The translations under genes were made by a program, and so were the position numbers. DNA of 22,409 bases from JBEIFW01 sp044370695 (GTDB taxonomy: Bacteria > Actinomycetota > Acidimicrobiia > Acidimicrobiales > Ilumatobacteraceae): contig JBILVB010000047.1 of assembly GCA_044370695.1 (NCBI GenBank), positions 1-22,409 on the forward strand, read 5' to 3'. A model generated the notes under the pieces. It saw only the letters and a list, made by a program, of their open reading frames with translations. It had not been told where the DNA came from and did no database searches. This document shows, one piece after another, positions 21,853-22,409 of this stretch. How positions within the stretch are numbered: position 1 is the first letter of the stretch; each line of letters opens with the position of its first letter.

Positions 21853-22341
21853 TCAGCGGTTCGTGAACTGGTTGCCCTTGGCGGGCGGACGACCCGAGCC
21901 GTACGGCAAGGGCAGCCGCTCCACGGTACCGCCCGCCGCCGTGATGGCTGCGGCAGCGGCCTCCGAGAACGCGTGTGCGGTCACGTGCACCGGACGGGTG
22001 ATCTCGCCGCGAGCGAGCACCTTGATCAGCGCGCCCTTGTGGGTCAGGCCTTGCGCATGGAGCACACCCGGATCGACACGATCCGCCCCGGTCTGATCGA
22101 TGGCGTCGAGGTTCACCGCTTGATACTCGATGCGGAAGGGGTTGTTGAACCCCTTCATCTTCGGCACCCGCTGCTTGATCGGCATCTGGCCGCCTTCGAA
22201 CCCACGCGCAACGGTGTTGCGGGCGTACTGGCCCTTGGTGCCGCGGCCTGCGGTCTTGCCGCCCTTGCCGCCGACGCCGCGTCCGACGCGCTTGCGGTTC
22301 TTCGTCGACCCCGGGGCCGGGGCCAGTTCATCGATGCGCAC
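21853..22341 (-). CDS. rplO: 50S ribosomal protein L15
   Basis: Late-assembling large-subunit protein. The 162 residues show the Gly/Lys/Arg-rich start (NRKRVGRGVGGKGGKTAGRG), GFEGGQMPIKQRVPKMKGFNN (about 48-68) and the C-terminal ITRPVHVTAHAFSEAAAAAITAAGG. The GTG start has GGAGGG 6 bases upstream, overlapping the end of rpmD, and lies 2 bases after its stop. Confidence 0.98.
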   Translation of the reverse strand: MRIDELAPAPGSTKNRKRVGRGVGGKGGKTAGRGTKGQYARNTVARGFEGGQMPIKQRVPKMKGFNNPFRIEYQAVNLDAIDQTGADRVDPGVLHAQGLTHKGALIKVLARGEITRPVHVTAHAFSEAAAAAITAAGGTVERLPLPYGSGRPPAKGNQFTNR

Positions 22342-22343
22342 GA

Positions 22344-22409
22344 TCAGCCCTCCGACTCTTCGACATGGACCAGGTGGGGGACCCGGTTGATCATCCCTCG
22401 GATCTCCGG
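22344..22409 (-). CDS. rpmD: 50S ribosomal protein L30, C-terminal fragment at window edge
   Basis: Only the last 21 residues are in the window. They read PEIRGMINRVPHLVHVEE and end in SEG before a TGA. The RGMI-x-V-x-HLV pattern is the conserved C-terminus of bacterial L30, and rpmD normally precedes rplO. The gene continues beyond the right edge. Confidence 0.9.
   Translation of the reverse strand, partial: PEIRGMINRVPHLVHVEESEG

Overview
The window is very GC-rich, nearly fully coding DNA, with many GTG starts and a classical ribosomal-protein/secY/rpoA block. The high GC, the gene order (rpmD-rplO-secY-adk-map-rpmJ-rpsM-rpsK-rpsD-rpoA-rplQ-truA, with rplM-rpsI-glmM nearby), the 310-residue RpoA, the upp/pmmB-type neighbourhood and apparent leaderless starts all suggest an Actinomycetota chromosome. 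Class Acidimicrobiia is the most likely placement, but that is inferred from gene style only. I see no insertion sequence, prophage, CRISPR array, tRNA or rRNA gene.

Layout, left to right. (1) 1-1004, minus strand: a DUF2889-type protein cut by the left edge, and a small unknown protein that may carry a one-base frameshift. (2) 1137-5506: upp on the plus strand converges on a minus-strand pair (MFS carboxylate-type transporter and hotdog-fold protein, coupled by an ATGA overlap), followed by a PmmB-type phosphohexomutase. (3) 5568-7709: a low-molecular-weight tyrosine phosphatase converges on a polysaccharide co-polymerase/tyrosine autokinase with a Tyr-Gly repeat tail, a typical exopolysaccharide control pair. 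(4) 7904-12720: a very long GlmS-like amidotransferase (1132 residues) and GlmM, which together lead from fructose-6-phosphate towards UDP-GlcNAc. (5) 12746-14119: rpsI, rplM and acpS. (6) 14162-15136: a lone GDP-L-fucose synthase on the plus strand. (7) 15156-22409: truA, then the long minus-strand ribosomal/secretion/transcription operon from rpmD (cut by the right edge) to rplQ, closed by a hairpin terminator.

The most notable points are: the oversized GlmS, which keeps all key catalytic residues but has large insertions in the glutaminase domain and a C-terminal extension of about 195 residues; the absence of infA from its usual place between map and rpmJ; and a recurrent TANNNT element 6-8 bases upstream of the start codons of six genes that lack a Shine-Dalgarno sequence, which points to leaderless transcripts. 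I did not find a clearly new multi-gene system. The window is mostly housekeeping, with some cell-envelope genes.
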